A stretch of 64,000 bases of DNA from JAKOUY01 sp037045185 (GCA_037045185.1 JBAOHQ010000014.1:386317-450316), one strand, 5' to 3'; shown: positions 38,669 to 48,804, numbered from the stretch's first letter. Notes: generated by a model not told the origin, from the sequence alone. Program-made: numbers and translations.

Positions 38669-40213
38669 ATGCTGCGCATCGGCGTTGATGTGGGCGGAAC
38701 CAATACCGATGCCGCGCTTCTGCGCGGGACCGAGGTGCTGGCGACGGTGAAATCCTCGACCACGGCGGATGTCACCTCGGGCGTCGGCGCGGCGATCCGC
38801 GCGGTGCTGGAGGCGGCGGGCGAACCGGCCGCAGCGGTGGACGGGGTGATGATCGGCACCACGCATTTCCTGAATGCCGCGGTCGAGGGCCGGCATCTCG
38901 AGAAGGTCGGCACGCTTCGGCTCTGCGGTTCGGCCACGCGGTCGCTGCCGCCGATGATCGACTGGCCCGACAGGCTGCGCGGCATCGTCGACGGCGGGGC
39001 GGCGCTGGTCGGCGGCGGGGTGAACTACGACGGGTCGGAGATCGCGCCGCTGGACGCCGGGGCGATCCACGCCGCCTGCCGCGACTGGCAGGCGAGGGGT
39101 GTCGGTAGCGTCGCGATCTGCTCGGTCTTCGCGCTGGTCGATCCGCGGATGGAGAACGAGGCGGCGGAGATCGTGGCGGCCGAGATGCCTGGTGCCTCGA
39201 TCAGCCTGTCGCACCGGGTCGGCCGCACCGGCCTGTTGCCGCGCGAGAACGCCACCATCCTGAACGCCAGCCTGCACCGGCTGGGCCGCGAGACGGTGGA
39301 TGCCTTCCGCGCCGCCTTCGCCGCGCTCGGGCTGCGCTGCCCGCTCTACCTGACGCAGAACGACGGCACCCTGATGACCGCCGACTTCGCCGAGCGCTAC
39401 CCGGTCTTCACCATGGCCTCGGGGCCCACCAACTCGATGCGGGGCGCGGCCTTCCTGACCGGGCTGACCGATGCTGCGGTGATCGATATCGGCGGCACGA
39501 CGACCGATGTCGGGATGCTGGTCGGCGGCTTCCCCCGCACCCGCAGCGAGGGCGCCACCATCGGCGGCGTTCTGACGAACTTCCGGGTGCCGGATGTCTA
39601 TTCCTTCGGCCTCGGCGGCGGCAGCATCGTGCGGCCGGGCGAAAGCCTGACCATCGGGCCGGATTCCGTGGGCTTCCGCCTGCCGGAAAAGGCGCTGTGC
39701 TTCGGCGGCGACACTCTGACCGCGACCGACATCGCCGTGGCCGCCGGGCTGGTCGACCTGGGCGACCGCAGCCGGTTGTCGCAGGTCCCGCCCGACCTGG
39801 CCCGCGCCGCGCTGGCTCAGATGAAGGCCAGCATCGAGACGGTGCTGGACCGCATGAAGCCGAGCGCCGACCCGATCCCCGCCATCCTGGTCGGCGGCGG
39901 CTCGGTGCTTGTCGAGGGGCTGCTGGAGGGCACCTCCGCCTCGCTCAAGCCCGACCATTTCGGCTCGGCCAATGCCATCGGTGCGGCGATCGCGCAGGTC
40001 TCGGGCGAGGTGGACAGCGTGGTCTCGCTGGAGGGCACCAGCCGCGAGAAGGCGCTGGACCGCGTGGTGGCCGAGGCCCGGGCGCGGGCGGTGGAGGCCG
40101 GCGCGGACGAGGCCAGCATCACCCTGGCCGAGGTGGAGGAAACGCCGCTGGCCTATCTACCGGGCAACGCGATCCGCATCGCGGCGAAAGTCATCGGGGA
40201 GCTGCGGGCATGA
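38669..40213 (+). CDS. Hydantoinase/oxoprolinase family protein (HyuA-like)
   Basis: An intact 514-residue ORF. GVDVGGTNTDAAL near the N-terminus is the actin-like ATPase phosphate-1 motif of the Hydant_A_N domain; IGTTHFLNAAVEG, RENATILNASLHRLG, FTMASGPTNSMRGAAFLTG and AAVIDIGGTTTDVGMLVGGF follow; the C-terminus has ILVGGGSVLVEG. It belongs to the shorter HyuA type that acts with DUF917 proteins. Known relatives hydrolyse cyclic amides (hydantoins, oxoproline) in ATP-dependent fashion; the substrate here is not known. The stop overlaps the DUF917 start. Confidence 0.88.
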   Translation: MLRIGVDVGGTNTDAALLRGTEVLATVKSSTTADVTSGVGAAIRAVLEAAGEPAAAVDGVMIGTTHFLNAAVEGRHLEKVGTLRLCGSATRSLPPMIDWPDRLRGIVDGGAALVGGGVNYDGSEIAPLDAGAIHAACRDWQARGVGSVAICSVFALVDPRMENEAAEIVAAEMPGASISLSHRVGRTGLLPRENATILNASLHRLGRETVDAFRAAFAALGLRCPLYLTQNDGTLMTADFAERYPVFTMASGPTNSMRGAAFLTGLTDAAVIDIGGTTTDVGMLVGGFPRTRSEGATIGGVLTNFRVPDVYSFGLGGGSIVRPGESLTIGPDSVGFRLPEKALCFGGDTLTATDIAVAAGLVDLGDRSRLSQVPPDLARAALAQMKASIETVLDRMKPSADPIPAILVGGGSVLVEGLLEGTSASLKPDHFGSANAIGAAIAQVSGEVDSVVSLEGTSREKALDRVVAEARARAVEAGADEASITLAEVEETPLAYLPGNAIRIAAKVIGELRA

Positions 40214-41331
40214 GATACTGGACCCTGACCGAGGAAGACATCGACCGCATCGCCATCGGCTGCGGCATCCTCGGCACCGGCGGCGGCGGCAGCACCTATC
40301 ACGGCTCGCTGCGGGCCAAGGCGCTGCTGCGCGAGGGCAGGCGCATCCGCATGGTGCGCCCCGCCGACATGGCCCCCGACGCCCGCATCCTGGGCATCGG
40401 CGGCATCGGCGCGCCCACCGTGGGGATCGAGAAGATCGCCGAGGGCGGCGAAGGCGTGCGGCTCCTGAAGGCGGTGGAGCAGCACCTGGGGCGCAAGGTC
40501 GATGCCCTCCTGGGCGACGAGGTGGGCGGCGGCAATGGCATCGCGCCGATGCTGACGGCGGCGATGGCCGACCTGCCGGTGGTCGATGCCGACGGCATGG
40601 GCCGCGCCTTCCCCGAGGTGCAGATGACCTCGTTCTTCATCCATGGCCAGGAGGTGAAGCCCGCCGCACTAGCCGATGCCGACGGCAACGTGCTGATCGT
40701 GACCGAGGCGACCTCGCCCAAGATGCTGGAAAAGCTGCTGCGCGCCGGCACCATCGCCATGGGCTGCACCGCGCTGATGACCACCGCGCCGATGACGGGC
40801 GATTTCGTCCGCCGCTTCGGCATCCCCCACACCACCAGCCAGGCCTGGACCCTGGGCAACGCGGTGCTGGAGGCGCGGGCGGCCAAGGCCGATCCGGTCG
40901 AGGCGATCTTGAAGACCTCGGGCGGCATCCGGCTAATGCACGGCAAGGTCACCGACATCGGCCGCCGGGTCATGGCCGGCTTCACCCGCGGCAGGCTGAC
41001 CGTGGCCGGGCTGGACGCCGACCAGGGCCGGGTGCTGACGGTGGACATCCAGAACGAATTCCTGATCGCGCGCGAGGGCGAGGTGCCGCTGACCATGGTG
41101 CCCGACCTGATCTGCATCGTCGATTCCGAGACCGGCCGCGCCATCGGCACCGAGGAACTGCGCTATGGCCTGCGCATCGACATCCTGTCGGTCCCGGCGC
41201 CGGCGCTGCTGCGCAGCGAGATCGCGCTGGCCTCGGTCGGGCCGCGCGCCTTCGGCTACGATTTCGATTTCGTCCCCACCGGCATCTCGGCCGATGCGCC
41301 GGCAGTGCCGCAATACCAAGAAGCAGGCTGA
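40210..41331 (+). CDS. DUF917 family protein
   Basis: An intact 373-residue ORF overlapping the HyuA-like stop (ATGA). IAIGCGILGTGGGGSTYHG, IGGIGAPTVGIEKI, LLGDEVGGGNGIAPMLTAA and VVDADGMGRAFPEVQM are DUF917 hallmarks. Members accompany HyuA-like proteins and are thought to form a two-subunit hydrolase acting on cyclic or N-acyl amino-acid-like compounds. Here the pair and the ABC genes suggest uptake and opening of such a compound. Confidence 0.88.
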   Translation: MRYWTLTEEDIDRIAIGCGILGTGGGGSTYHGSLRAKALLREGRRIRMVRPADMAPDARILGIGGIGAPTVGIEKIAEGGEGVRLLKAVEQHLGRKVDALLGDEVGGGNGIAPMLTAAMADLPVVDADGMGRAFPEVQMTSFFIHGQEVKPAALADADGNVLIVTEATSPKMLEKLLRAGTIAMGCTALMTTAPMTGDFVRRFGIPHTTSQAWTLGNAVLEARAAKADPVEAILKTSGGIRLMHGKVTDIGRRVMAGFTRGRLTVAGLDADQGRVLTVDIQNEFLIAREGEVPLTMVPDLICIVDSETGRAIGTEELRYGLRIDILSVPAPALLRSEIALASVGPRAFGYDFDFVPTGISADAPAVPQYQEAG

Positions 41332-41368
41332 CAACACCGATCCAAGCCACACCGCAGGGAGATTGCCA

Positions 41369-42937
41369 ATGAAACGCCGCGACTTTCTGAAGACCTCAGC
41401 GCTGACCGCGCTGGCAACCGCCGCCGCCTCGCGCTGGAACCTTGCCTTGGCGCAGGGCAGCGGCATCTTCACCCTGGCCTATCCGACCAGTTTCCCCGAC
41501 CTCGACCCCGCCACATCGTTCTCGAACGACGGCGCGGTGCTGGCCAATGTCTACGAGGGACTGACCCGCTACATCCCCGGCACCGAGACCGAGGAGGCCC
41601 GGATCGAGCCGCTGCTGGCCGAAAGCTGGGACGTGTCGGAGGACGGGCTGACCTGGACCTTCGCCCTGCGCGACGGGGTGAAGTTCCACGACGGCAGCCC
41701 CGCTGACCTCGGAGGCGGTCAAGGGCTCGATCGAGCGGACGCCGCAAGATCGGCGGCGGCGCCTCGTTCATCTGGGCGCCGGTCGCCTCGATCGAGACGC
41801 CCGAGCCGCTGAAGGTGGTTTTCGTGCTGTCCGAGCCGCAGCCGCTGGACCTGATCGCCTCGGCCGGCTTTGCCGCCTGGATCCAGGCGCCTGCCTCGCT
41901 GGAACAGGACAACGCCTGGTTCAACGCCGGCAACGACGCCGGCACCGGCCCCTTCCGCATCTCGCGCTACGAGCCCGGCCAGCGCGCCGTGCTGGAGCGG
42001 GTGGCCGACTACTGGGGCCCGGTGCCCGAGGGCGCCTTCCAGACCGTGCTGTCTTCGAGATCGTCGAGGACACGACGCTGATCCAGAACATGATCGAAAG
42101 CGGCGCAGGCCGACTGGACCTATTCGGTGCCGTTCGAGAACCTGGAGCAGCTGCAGGCCAACCCCGACCTGCGGGTGGTGGTGAACCCTTCCTTCGAGAC
42201 GCTGTTCGGCCTTTACAACACCCGCCGGGCGCCGCTGGACCGGCCGAAGGTGCGGCAGGCGCTGTCGATGGCCTTCCCCTATGACGACGTGATCATGGCC
42301 GGCACCGCCGACCTGGGCACCCGCGCCAAGGGCGTGGTGCCCGCGGGCATCTGGGGCCATGACGCCGAGGCGCCGGTTCCGCAGACCGACCTGGAAGGCG
42401 CCGCCGCCCTGCTGGCCGAAGAGGGCGGTCGAGGGGCTGGAACTGGTGATGACCTATTCCACCTCGCAATCGCTGTCCGCCATCGGCGGGCGAGCTGTGG
42501 AAGGCCAACCTGGAGACCACTCGGCATCACCCTGACCCTGCAGCCGATGGCATGGGAGGCGCAGTGGCAGCTGGCCAAGTCCGACCCGGCGACTGCGCAG
42601 GACATCTTCGTCATGTTCTGGTGGCCGACCTACGTCACGCCCTACGACTATCTCTTCAACCTGTTCCACAGCGAGGAACGAGCCGCTGTTCAACCTCGGC
42701 TACTACGCCAACCCCGAATTCGATGCGATGATCGACGAGGCGGCCCGGCTTTCGGGGGTGGACCGTCCCCGCGCCGAGCAGATGTTCATCGACGCGCAGC
42801 GGATGGTCATCGATGATGCGGCGGCGGTCTTCATGCTGGACCGGCCGAACGTCCACATCATCCGGTCCGACATCAAGGGCTATGCCGACAACCCCGCCTA
42901 CGGCCATGTCACCTTCGTCAACGACATGAGCCGCTAG
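41369..42937 (+). CDS. Peptide-type ABC transporter substrate-binding protein, frameshifted
   Basis: The ATG at 41369 follows GCAGGGAG. The N-terminus MKRRDFLKTSALTALATAAA has a twin-arginine-like signal; ESWDVSEDGLTWTFALRDGV KFHDG-type family-5 motif follows near 41620-41700. DIFVMFWWPTYVTPYDYLF lies near 42600. Total about 520 residues, normal for SBP family 5 (dipeptide/oligopeptide/nickel). Frame changes lie near 41705, 41745, 42055, 42105, 42430, 42495 and 42680. It is first of the five transport genes; 38 bases separate it from DUF917. Confidence 0.88.
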
Positions 42938-42962
42938 CGCAGCCCGAAAGGGGGCAGGGGGG

Positions 42963-43990
42963 ATGGACATCATCCGCTACATCCTGCGCCGCATGGTGCT
43001 TTCTGCCTTCGTGGTGGTGGGCGTGACCTTTCTGGTCTTCATCGTGGCGCAGGTGGTCCCCTCCGATCCCGCGGCCCTTTACGCCGGTCCCCGCCCCACG
43101 GCCGAGCAGATCGAGAAGGCGCGTCAGGAGCTGAACCTCGGATGCGCCGCTGCCCGCCCGCTTCGCGACCTTCGCCCAAGGCGATGGCCGTCGGGCGATT
43201 TCGGCGTCTCCTACAAGTCGCGCCGGCTGATCGCCGAGGACCTGAAGGCCTATCTGCCCGCCACGCTGGAACTTGCGGTCTTCTCCACCGGCATGGCGCT
43301 GCTGTTCGGGGTGCCCCTGGGGGTGATGGCCGCGGCGCGGCAGGGCCGATGGCCCGACCGGCTCGGCAGTCTGGGCGCCATCGCCTCGGTCGCCATGCCG
43401 ACCTTCTTCCTGGCTATGCTGCTGCAACTGGTCTTCGCGCAATGGCTGGGCATCATGCCGTTGTCGGGCCGCATCTCGCGCGAGATCGCCATCGTCGACG
43501 CCGGTGCCGCAGGCGACCGGCTTCCTTCTGCTCGACAGCCTGCTGGCCTGGCGCCTCGACGCCTTCGGCGATGCGGCGCGGCATCTGGTGCTGCCGGCGC
43601 TGACGCTGGCCTCCTATCCCGCCGGGGTGGCGATGCGGCTGACGCGGTCGGCGATGATCGAGATCCTTGAGCGCCGCCACATCGCCGCCGCCCGCGCGCT
43701 CGGCCTGCCGTCGGGACGCATCCTCTTCGGCCATGCGCTGCCCAATGCCATGGGCCCGGCGCTGACGGTGATCGGCCTGTCCTTCGCCTATGCGCTGACC
43801 GGCGCGGTGCTGGTCGAGATCATCTTCGCCTGGCCCGGCCTCGGCCGCTATGTCTCCGAGGCGATCCTGGCCAAGGATTTCCCCGTCATTGCCGCCGTCA
43901 CCATGGTGGTGACGGTCTGCTACGTGATCGATGAACCTGATCATCGACATCGCGCAGGCGCTGGTCGACCCGCGGGTGGCGCTGACATGA
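42963..43990 (+). CDS. ABC transporter permease (DppB type), frameshifted
   Basis: MDIIRYILRRMVLSAFVVVG opens the usual first helix, then VTFLVFIVAQVVPSDPAALY. The BPD_transp_1 domain includes YLPATLELAVFSTGMALLFG, FFLAMLLQLVFAQWLGIMP and the EAA loop RHIAAARALGLPSGRILFGH. The C-terminus IFAWPGLGRYVSEAILAKDF is family-typical. Frame changes lie near 43140, 43500 and 43930. The TGA overlaps the second permease ATG. Confidence 0.9.
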
Positions 43991-44829
43991 GGCGGCTGGT
44001 CCATCGCCTCGGCTGGCCCGGCACCATCGCGCTTGCCTGCGTGCTGGGATTCATCGCCGTCGGCATCCTCGCCCCCTGGATCGCGCCATATCCGGCGCAG
44101 GGCGCGGGTGCGCCGAATGTCGCCGCCAAGCTGACGGGGCCCTCGGCCGACTACTGGCTGGGGACCGACCACCTTGGGCCGCGACATCCTCAGCCGGCTG
44201 ATCTACGCCACGCGGATATCGCTGTCGAACGGGATGCTGATCGTGGCCTTCTCGCTGCTGATCGGCCTGCCGGTGGGATTGGCCGCGGGCTATTTCGGCG
44301 GCTGGGTGGACGAGGCGCTGATGCGGACGACCGATGTCTTCCTGGCCTTCCCGGCGCTTGCTGCTTGGCGGTGCTGATGGCGGCGGCACTGGGGCCGGGC
44401 TTCCTGAACAGCATCATCGCGGTCTCGGTGACCTGGTGGCCCTGGTATGCGCGGCTGGCGCGGGCGGAGGGGCTGGTCCTGCGCGGCCAGCCCTATGTCG
44501 AGGCGGCGCAGCTTGCCGGCGTCTCGCATCCCCGGATCATCCTGCGCCATATCCTGCCCGCCACCGCCCGGCCGCTGACGGTGCAGGCGGCGCTGGACGT
44601 GGGCCCGGCGCTTTTGACTGCCGCGGCGCTGTCATTCCTCGGCCTCGGTGTGCTGCCCCCCACCGCCGACTGGGGCCAGATGGTCGATGCCGGGCGCAAG
44701 TTCTTTCCCGACCGCTGGTGGTATTCGGCGATGCCGGGCGTCACCATCTTCATCGTCGCGCTGGCGTTCAGCGTGCTGGGCGATGCGCTGCGCGACCGCA
44801 GGAAGGGGGCCGCCCGTGCCCCTGCCTGA
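43987..44829 (+). CDS. ABC transporter permease (DppC type), frameshifted
   Basis: MRRLVHRLGWPGTIALACVL leads into the DppC-type N-terminal helix with ILAPWIAPYPAQG, then YWLGTDHLGRDILSRLIYAT. The EAA loop is YVEAAQLAGVSHPRIILRHI and the C-terminus has AALSFLGLGVLPPTADWGQM. Frame changes lie near 44170 and 44360. The stop overlaps the start of the first ATPase gene by 14 bases. Confidence 0.9.
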   Translation: MRRLVHRLGWPGTIALACVLGFIAVGILAPWIAPYPAQGAGAPNVAAKLTGPSADYWLGTDHLGPRHPQPADLRHADIAVERDADRGLLAADRPAGGIGRGLFRRLGGRGADADDRCLPGLPGACCLAVLMAAALGPGFLNSIIAVSVTWWPWYARLARAEGLVLRGQPYVEAAQLAGVSHPRIILRHILPATARPLTVQAALDVGPALLTAAALSFLGLGVLPPTADWGQMVDAGRKFFPDRWWYSAMPGVTIFIVALAFSVLGDALRDRRKGAARAPA

Positions 44830-45673
44830 CACAACCCCTCTGCTTGAAATCCGCGGCCTCTCCGTCACCATCCCCACGCCGGAAGGCGATGTCCATGCCG
44901 TGCGCGCCGTCGACCTGGAAATCGGCCGCGGCGACATCCACGGCCTGATCGGCGAATCCGGTAGCGGCAAGACGATGACCGGCATGGCGATGCTGGGGCT
45001 GGTGCCCAAGGGCAGCCGCATGGGCGCCGCGCGGTTCCACTTCGACGGGCAGGACCTGCGGCAGCAGGCCAGCCGCCTGCGCGGGCGGCGGATCGGCATG
45101 ATCTCGCAGGACCCGGCGGCGGCGCTGAACCCGGTGCTCAGCATCCGACGTCAGATCGACGACGTGCTGCGCACCCACCGAGACCTGCCGCGCGTCGCGC
45201 GCCGGGCCGAGGCGCTGGCGCTGCTGGCAGCGACCGGCCTGCCCGACCCGGAAAAGGTGCTGCGCAGCTATCCGCACCAGCTGTCGGGCGGGATGCAGCA
45301 GCGCGTGGTGATCGCCCAGGCGCTGGCGACCGGCGCGGATTTCCTGATCGCCGACGAGCCGACCACCGCGCTGGACGTCTCGGTCGCCATGCAGGTGCTG
45401 GCGCTTCTGCGCCGGCTGGTGGCCGAGCGGAACCTGACCGTACTGATGATCACCCACGACATGGATGTCATCGCCGAGGCCTGCGACCGCGTGACCGTCC
45501 TTTACGCCGGCCGTTCGGTCGAGACCGGCCCGGTGGAGGAGGTGCTGCACCGTCCGGCCCATCCCTATACCCGCGCGCTGCTGGCGGCGCTGCCCGATGC
45601 CGCGCCGAGGGGCGCGCGGCTGGCGGTGGTCGAGGGCAACTTCCTCGACCCGGAACCCGGGGATGCGGTATGA
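44816..45673 (+). CDS. ABC transporter ATP-binding protein (DppD type)
   Basis: An intact frame of 285 residues from a GTG at 44816 behind AGGAAGGGGG. Walker A GLIGESGSGKTMT, signature LSGGMQQRVVIAQAL, Walker B FLIADEPTTALDV and H-loop MITHDMDVIAEA are all present, as is the C-terminal oligopeptide-transporter extension HPYTRALLAALP. It powers uptake together with the second ATPase. Confidence 0.92.
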   Translation: MPLPDTTPLLEIRGLSVTIPTPEGDVHAVRAVDLEIGRGDIHGLIGESGSGKTMTGMAMLGLVPKGSRMGAARFHFDGQDLRQQASRLRGRRIGMISQDPAAALNPVLSIRRQIDDVLRTHRDLPRVARRAEALALLAATGLPDPEKVLRSYPHQLSGGMQQRVVIAQALATGADFLIADEPTTALDVSVAMQVLALLRRLVAERNLTVLMITHDMDVIAEACDRVTVLYAGRSVETGPVEEVLHRPAHPYTRALLAALPDAAPRGARLAVVEGNFLDPEPGDAV

Positions 45674-45676
45674 CCG

Positions 45677-46477
45677 ATGCAGCCCATCCTTGAGGTTAAG
45701 GACCTGCTGATCCGCTATCGCGCGGGCCTGTTCGCACCGCGCCCGAAACCCGCCGTCAACGGCGCCAGCTTCCGGCTGGACCGCGGCGCCACTCTGGGGA
45801 TCGTCGGCGAAAGCGGCTCGGGCAAGACCAGCCTCCTGCGCGCCATCCTGCGGCTTCTGCCGGTCGAAGGCGGCTCGATCCGGCTGGACGGACAGGACTG
45901 GCTGTGCCCTGCAGGGCCGGACGTTGCGGCAGGCGCGGCAGCGGCATCGGCGTGGTGTCGCAGAATCCGTTCCTGTCGCTCAGCCCGCGGCTGACCGTCG
46001 CCGAAATCCTGGCCGAGCCGATGCTGGCCGCGGGCCGCCGCCCCGGCCCGGCCATGCGCGACCGGATCGCCGCGCTGCTGTCGGACTGCGGCCTGCCCGC
46101 CGCCTTCCTCGACCGCCGCGCGCGGGAACTGTCGGGCGGGCAGGCGCAGCGCGTCGCCATCGCCCGGGCGCTGGCGCTGGAGCCGCGGCTTCTGGTGCTG
46201 GACGAGCCGACCTCGGCGCTGGATGTCTCGGTGCAGGCGCAGATCCTGAACCTGCTGTCGGACCTGAAGGAGCGGCACGACCTGTCGATGCTGTTCGTCA
46301 CCCACAACCTGAAGGTCGTCGCCCATGTCGCCGACAGCCTCTTGGTGATGCGGCGCGGCAATGTCGTCGAATTCGGCCCGACCGAGCAGGTCGTCCACGC
46401 CCCGGCGCAGCCCTACACGCGCGAGCTTCTGTCCTTCGGCTTCCACGCCCGCACCGCAAGAGAGGAGGCGCTCCTGA
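45677..46477 (+). CDS. ABC transporter ATP-binding protein (DppF type), frameshifted
   Basis: ILEVKDLLIRYRAGLFAPRP, Walker A GIVGESGSGKTSLLRA, Q-loop GVVSQNPFLSL, signature LSGGQAQRVAIARAL, Walker B LLVLDEPTSALDV and H-loop LFVTHNLKVVAHV are in order; C-terminal PYTRELL. Frame changes lie near 45905 and 45935. The end is taken as the TGA at 46475 that overlaps the racemase ATG (TGATG); in the present frame it reads through, so one more indel is assumed. Confidence 0.87.
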
Positions 46478-47206
46478 TGCCCAGGATCCGCGTGCTGTCC
46501 GCCACCACCGGCACCACCGAAATGCCCTCCGCCGATGAAGGGCCTGTCGCGGCGGCGGGCTGGAGCTGAGCTTCGACCGCATCCGGCTGCGGTCCGGCCT
46601 CGATCGAAAGCCTCTGGGAAGAGGCGGCCTGCGTCGAGGATCTGGTGCGTTGCGGCTCTGGTCGCGCAGGAAGAGGGGATCGAGGGGCTGGTGGTCAACT
46701 GCATGGGCGATCCCGGCGTTGACGTGATGCGCGAGATCCTGACGATCCCGGTCTTCGGCCCGGCGCAGACCGCGATGGGGGTGGCCGCCATGCTGGGGCG
46801 CAAATTCTGCGTCCTGACCGTGCTGGACCGGTCCCGCCCGCTGGTTGACGACCAGGTGCGCAAGTTCGGGCTGGAGTCGCGCTATGCCGGCTGCGAGGTG
46901 ATCGAGATCCCGGTCCTCGACTTCGGCAACGACCCGGACGAGACGCTGCGCCACCTGCACGAGGCCGCCCGGGCGGCGGTCGAGACCCGCAAGGCCGATG
47001 TGCTGGTGCTGGGATGCACGGGCTGGACCGGGCTGGGTGAGAAGATCAGGGTGTTCCTGGCCGGGCTCGACCATGACGTTCCGGTGATCGACCCGCTGCC
47101 GGTGACGATCCGCACCCTCGGCGCACTCCTGGAGGAGGGGCTGGCACATTCCAAGACCGCCTATCCCTTCCCAAAGGCGATCCCCGAAATCAGATATTCT
47201 CGGTAG
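46477..47206 (+). CDS. Asp/Glu/hydantoin racemase family protein, frameshifted
   Basis: MPRIRVLSATTGTTEM, then GLVVNCMGDPGVDVMREILT (first catalytic Cys) and VLVLGCTGWTGLGEKIR (second catalytic Cys near residue 180), GLDHDVPVIDPLPVTIRTL. About 240 residues, as in hydantoin racemases. Frame changes lie near 46555, 46600 and 46650. It closes the operon and probably inverts the stereocentre of the imported cyclic compound so that the HyuA/DUF917 pair can use both forms (inference). Confidence 0.85.
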
Positions 47207-47316
47207 TCCAGCCTGAACAAAGGCATTGTCAAAGGAGCTCGAGTTGCGCCCGTACGACTCGGTGATGTCAGAGGAACTGAGGTTGAGGCGGGGCATGGGG
47301 CAGGTTAGCTTCCTGC

Positions 47317-47388
47317 ATGCGCCAACCGCTCCCCCTTCCGCTACTTCAAAACAAGCCCTGAGATCATCCGGCTGGCGGTGATGCTCTT
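47317..47388 (+). mobile_element. 5' part of an IS6-family transposase
   Basis: FRYFKTSPEIIRLAVML, the conserved N-terminus of IS6 transposases, ends abruptly at the left end of IS3 copy 2. The continuation of the same gene resumes at 48805 after the inserted sequences. 47207-47316 shows nothing I can name. Confidence 0.75.
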
Positions 47389-47458
47389 GGTAATCCTCCC
47401 CATGGTTAAGGGGATGCAGAAGTAGAATTTTCTCGGCAGGATGGACGAGGAGATTCCG

Positions 47459-47722
47459 ATGAAGAAGAGCCGTTTCACCGAAGCCCAGATCATGGGCGTG
47501 CTGCGCCAGGCTGAGGGCGGGATGCCCGTTCCCGAGCTGTGCCGCGAGCATGGGATCAGCAGCGCGACGTTCTACAAGTGGCGGGCCAAGTATGGCGGCA
47601 TGGATGCGTCCATGATGAGCCAGATGAAGGCCCTCGAGGACGAGAACCGGCGGCTGAAGCGCATGTTTGCCGATCTCAGCATGCAGGCCGACCTGCTTCG
47701 AGAGGCTCTTGGAAAAAAGTGA
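47459..47722 (+). CDS. IS3 transposase OrfA, copy 2
   Basis: Same 87-residue protein as copy 1, with helix-turn-helix and leucine-zipper-like helix. Ends at A6G (47713-47719) and TGA. Confidence 0.93.
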   Translation: MKKSRFTEAQIMGVLRQAEGGMPVPELCREHGISSATFYKWRAKYGGMDASMMSQMKALEDENRRLKRMFADLSMQADLLREALGKK

Positions 47723-48546
47723 CGCGGCCAGCTCGACGCCGGGAGTTGGCCGAGAAGGCGGTGGCGACGAAGGGTGTCAGCATCGCGCTGGCGTGCCGCG
47801 CGTTCGGCGTCAGCGAGACCTGTTTCCGCTACAGTCCGAGGCGCGACGAAGAGAACGAGATGATCGCCGACCTGCTGGTGGGGCTGACCAATGTCCACAA
47901 GACGTGGGGGTTCGGGCTGTGCTTCCTCCACCTGCGGAACGTGAAGGGGCATGTCTGGAACCACAAGCGGGTTCACCGGATCTACTGCGAACTGGAGCTG
48001 AACCTGCGCATCAAGCCGCGGCGACGGCTGAAGCGCGAGAAGCCCGAGGAACTGGCCGTGCCGGATGCCCCGAACCTGGTCTGGTCGATGGATTTCATGG
48101 CGGACCGCTTGGCCGACGGGCGGCAATTCCGGCTTCTGAACGTGCTAGACGACTTCAATCGCGAGGGCCTGGGGATCGAGGTCGACTTCTCGCTGCCCGC
48201 CGAACGGGTCGTCCGCTCCCTGAACCAGATCATCGAATGGCGCGGAAAGCCCCTGGCGATCAGGGTCGACAACGGCCCCGAATACGTCAGTTCCACGCTG
48301 ATGACCTGGGCCGAGAAGCAGGGCATCGCCCTGACATACATCCAGCCCGGCAAGCCGCAGCAGAACGCCTATGTCGAGCGTTACAACCGGACGGTCCGCC
48401 ACGAATGGCTCGACCTCTACATCTTTGAAACCATCGAGGAGGTGCAGCAGATCGCCACCGAATGGCTATGGACCTACAACAACGAACGCCCGAATATGGG
48501 CATCGGCGGCGTTACACCCGCCATGAAGCTGAAAATGGCCGCGTGA
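47719..48546 (+). CDS. IS3 transposase OrfB, copy 2
   Basis: Same DDE transposase as copy 1, complete with the Asp-Asp-Glu motifs (WSMDFMAD, VDNGPEYV, YVERYNRT). Expressed by -1 slippage from orfA. Intact, so this copy could supply transposase for both. Confidence 0.93.
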   Translation: MTRPARRRELAEKAVATKGVSIALACRAFGVSETCFRYSPRRDEENEMIADLLVGLTNVHKTWGFGLCFLHLRNVKGHVWNHKRVHRIYCELELNLRIKPRRRLKREKPEELAVPDAPNLVWSMDFMADRLADGRQFRLLNVLDDFNREGLGIEVDFSLPAERVVRSLNQIIEWRGKPLAIRVDNGPEYVSSTLMTWAEKQGIALTYIQPGKPQQNAYVERYNRTVRHEWLDLYIFETIEEVQQIATEWLWTYNNERPNMGIGGVTPAMKLKMAA

Positions 48547-48589
48547 GTTCTACGGTCGCGCCCCGTTAAAACGGGGAGGATTACCCATC

Positions 48590-48729
48590 CCGCCATACTT
48601 GGCCTTCAGCTTGTAGAACGTCGCGGGGCTCAGCCCATGCTTCCGGCAGAGCTCGGAGGTCGGCAACCCAGCCTCCTGCTCTTTGATCATCCCGATGATT
48701 TGCGCCTCGGTGAAACGGCTTTTCCTCAT
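48590..48729 (-). pseudogene. OrfA remnant of a different IS3-type element
   Basis: MRKSRFTEAQIIGMIKEQEA, then LCRKHGLSPATFYKLKAKYG, cut off at the right end of IS3 copy 2. It is related to, but distinct from, the OrfA of the intact copies. Confidence 0.75.
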
Positions 48730-48804
48730 GTCGTCTGCTCCTTCTCAGGTTGGGCAGACTCTACATCACGGCGAGGGAACTTCCGGGGGGCAGGTCACTC
48801 TGCA

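Larger units (their letters stand above)
47389..48585 (+). mobile_element. IS3-family insertion sequence, copy 2
   Basis: 1197 bp with the same 13-bp inverted repeats as copy 1. No target duplication: CTCTT precedes and CATCC follows. It sits between an IS6 fragment and a remnant of another IS3-type orfA. Confidence 0.95.

Noticed and set aside
38303..39958. A 551-codon minus-strand open frame opposite the hydantoinase gene
   Set aside because: His/Arg/Gly-rich composition without conserved motifs; shadow of the HyuA-like gene.
39909..41372. A 487-codon plus-strand open frame overlapping the DUF917 gene
   Set aside because: Arg/Ala/Pro-rich shadow in another frame; DUF917 motifs lie in the frame 40210-41331.
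46298..47551. A 417-codon minus-strand open frame opposite the racemase and IS border
   Set aside because: Composition is that of antisense GC-rich DNA and it spans the IS3 end, which is not one gene.
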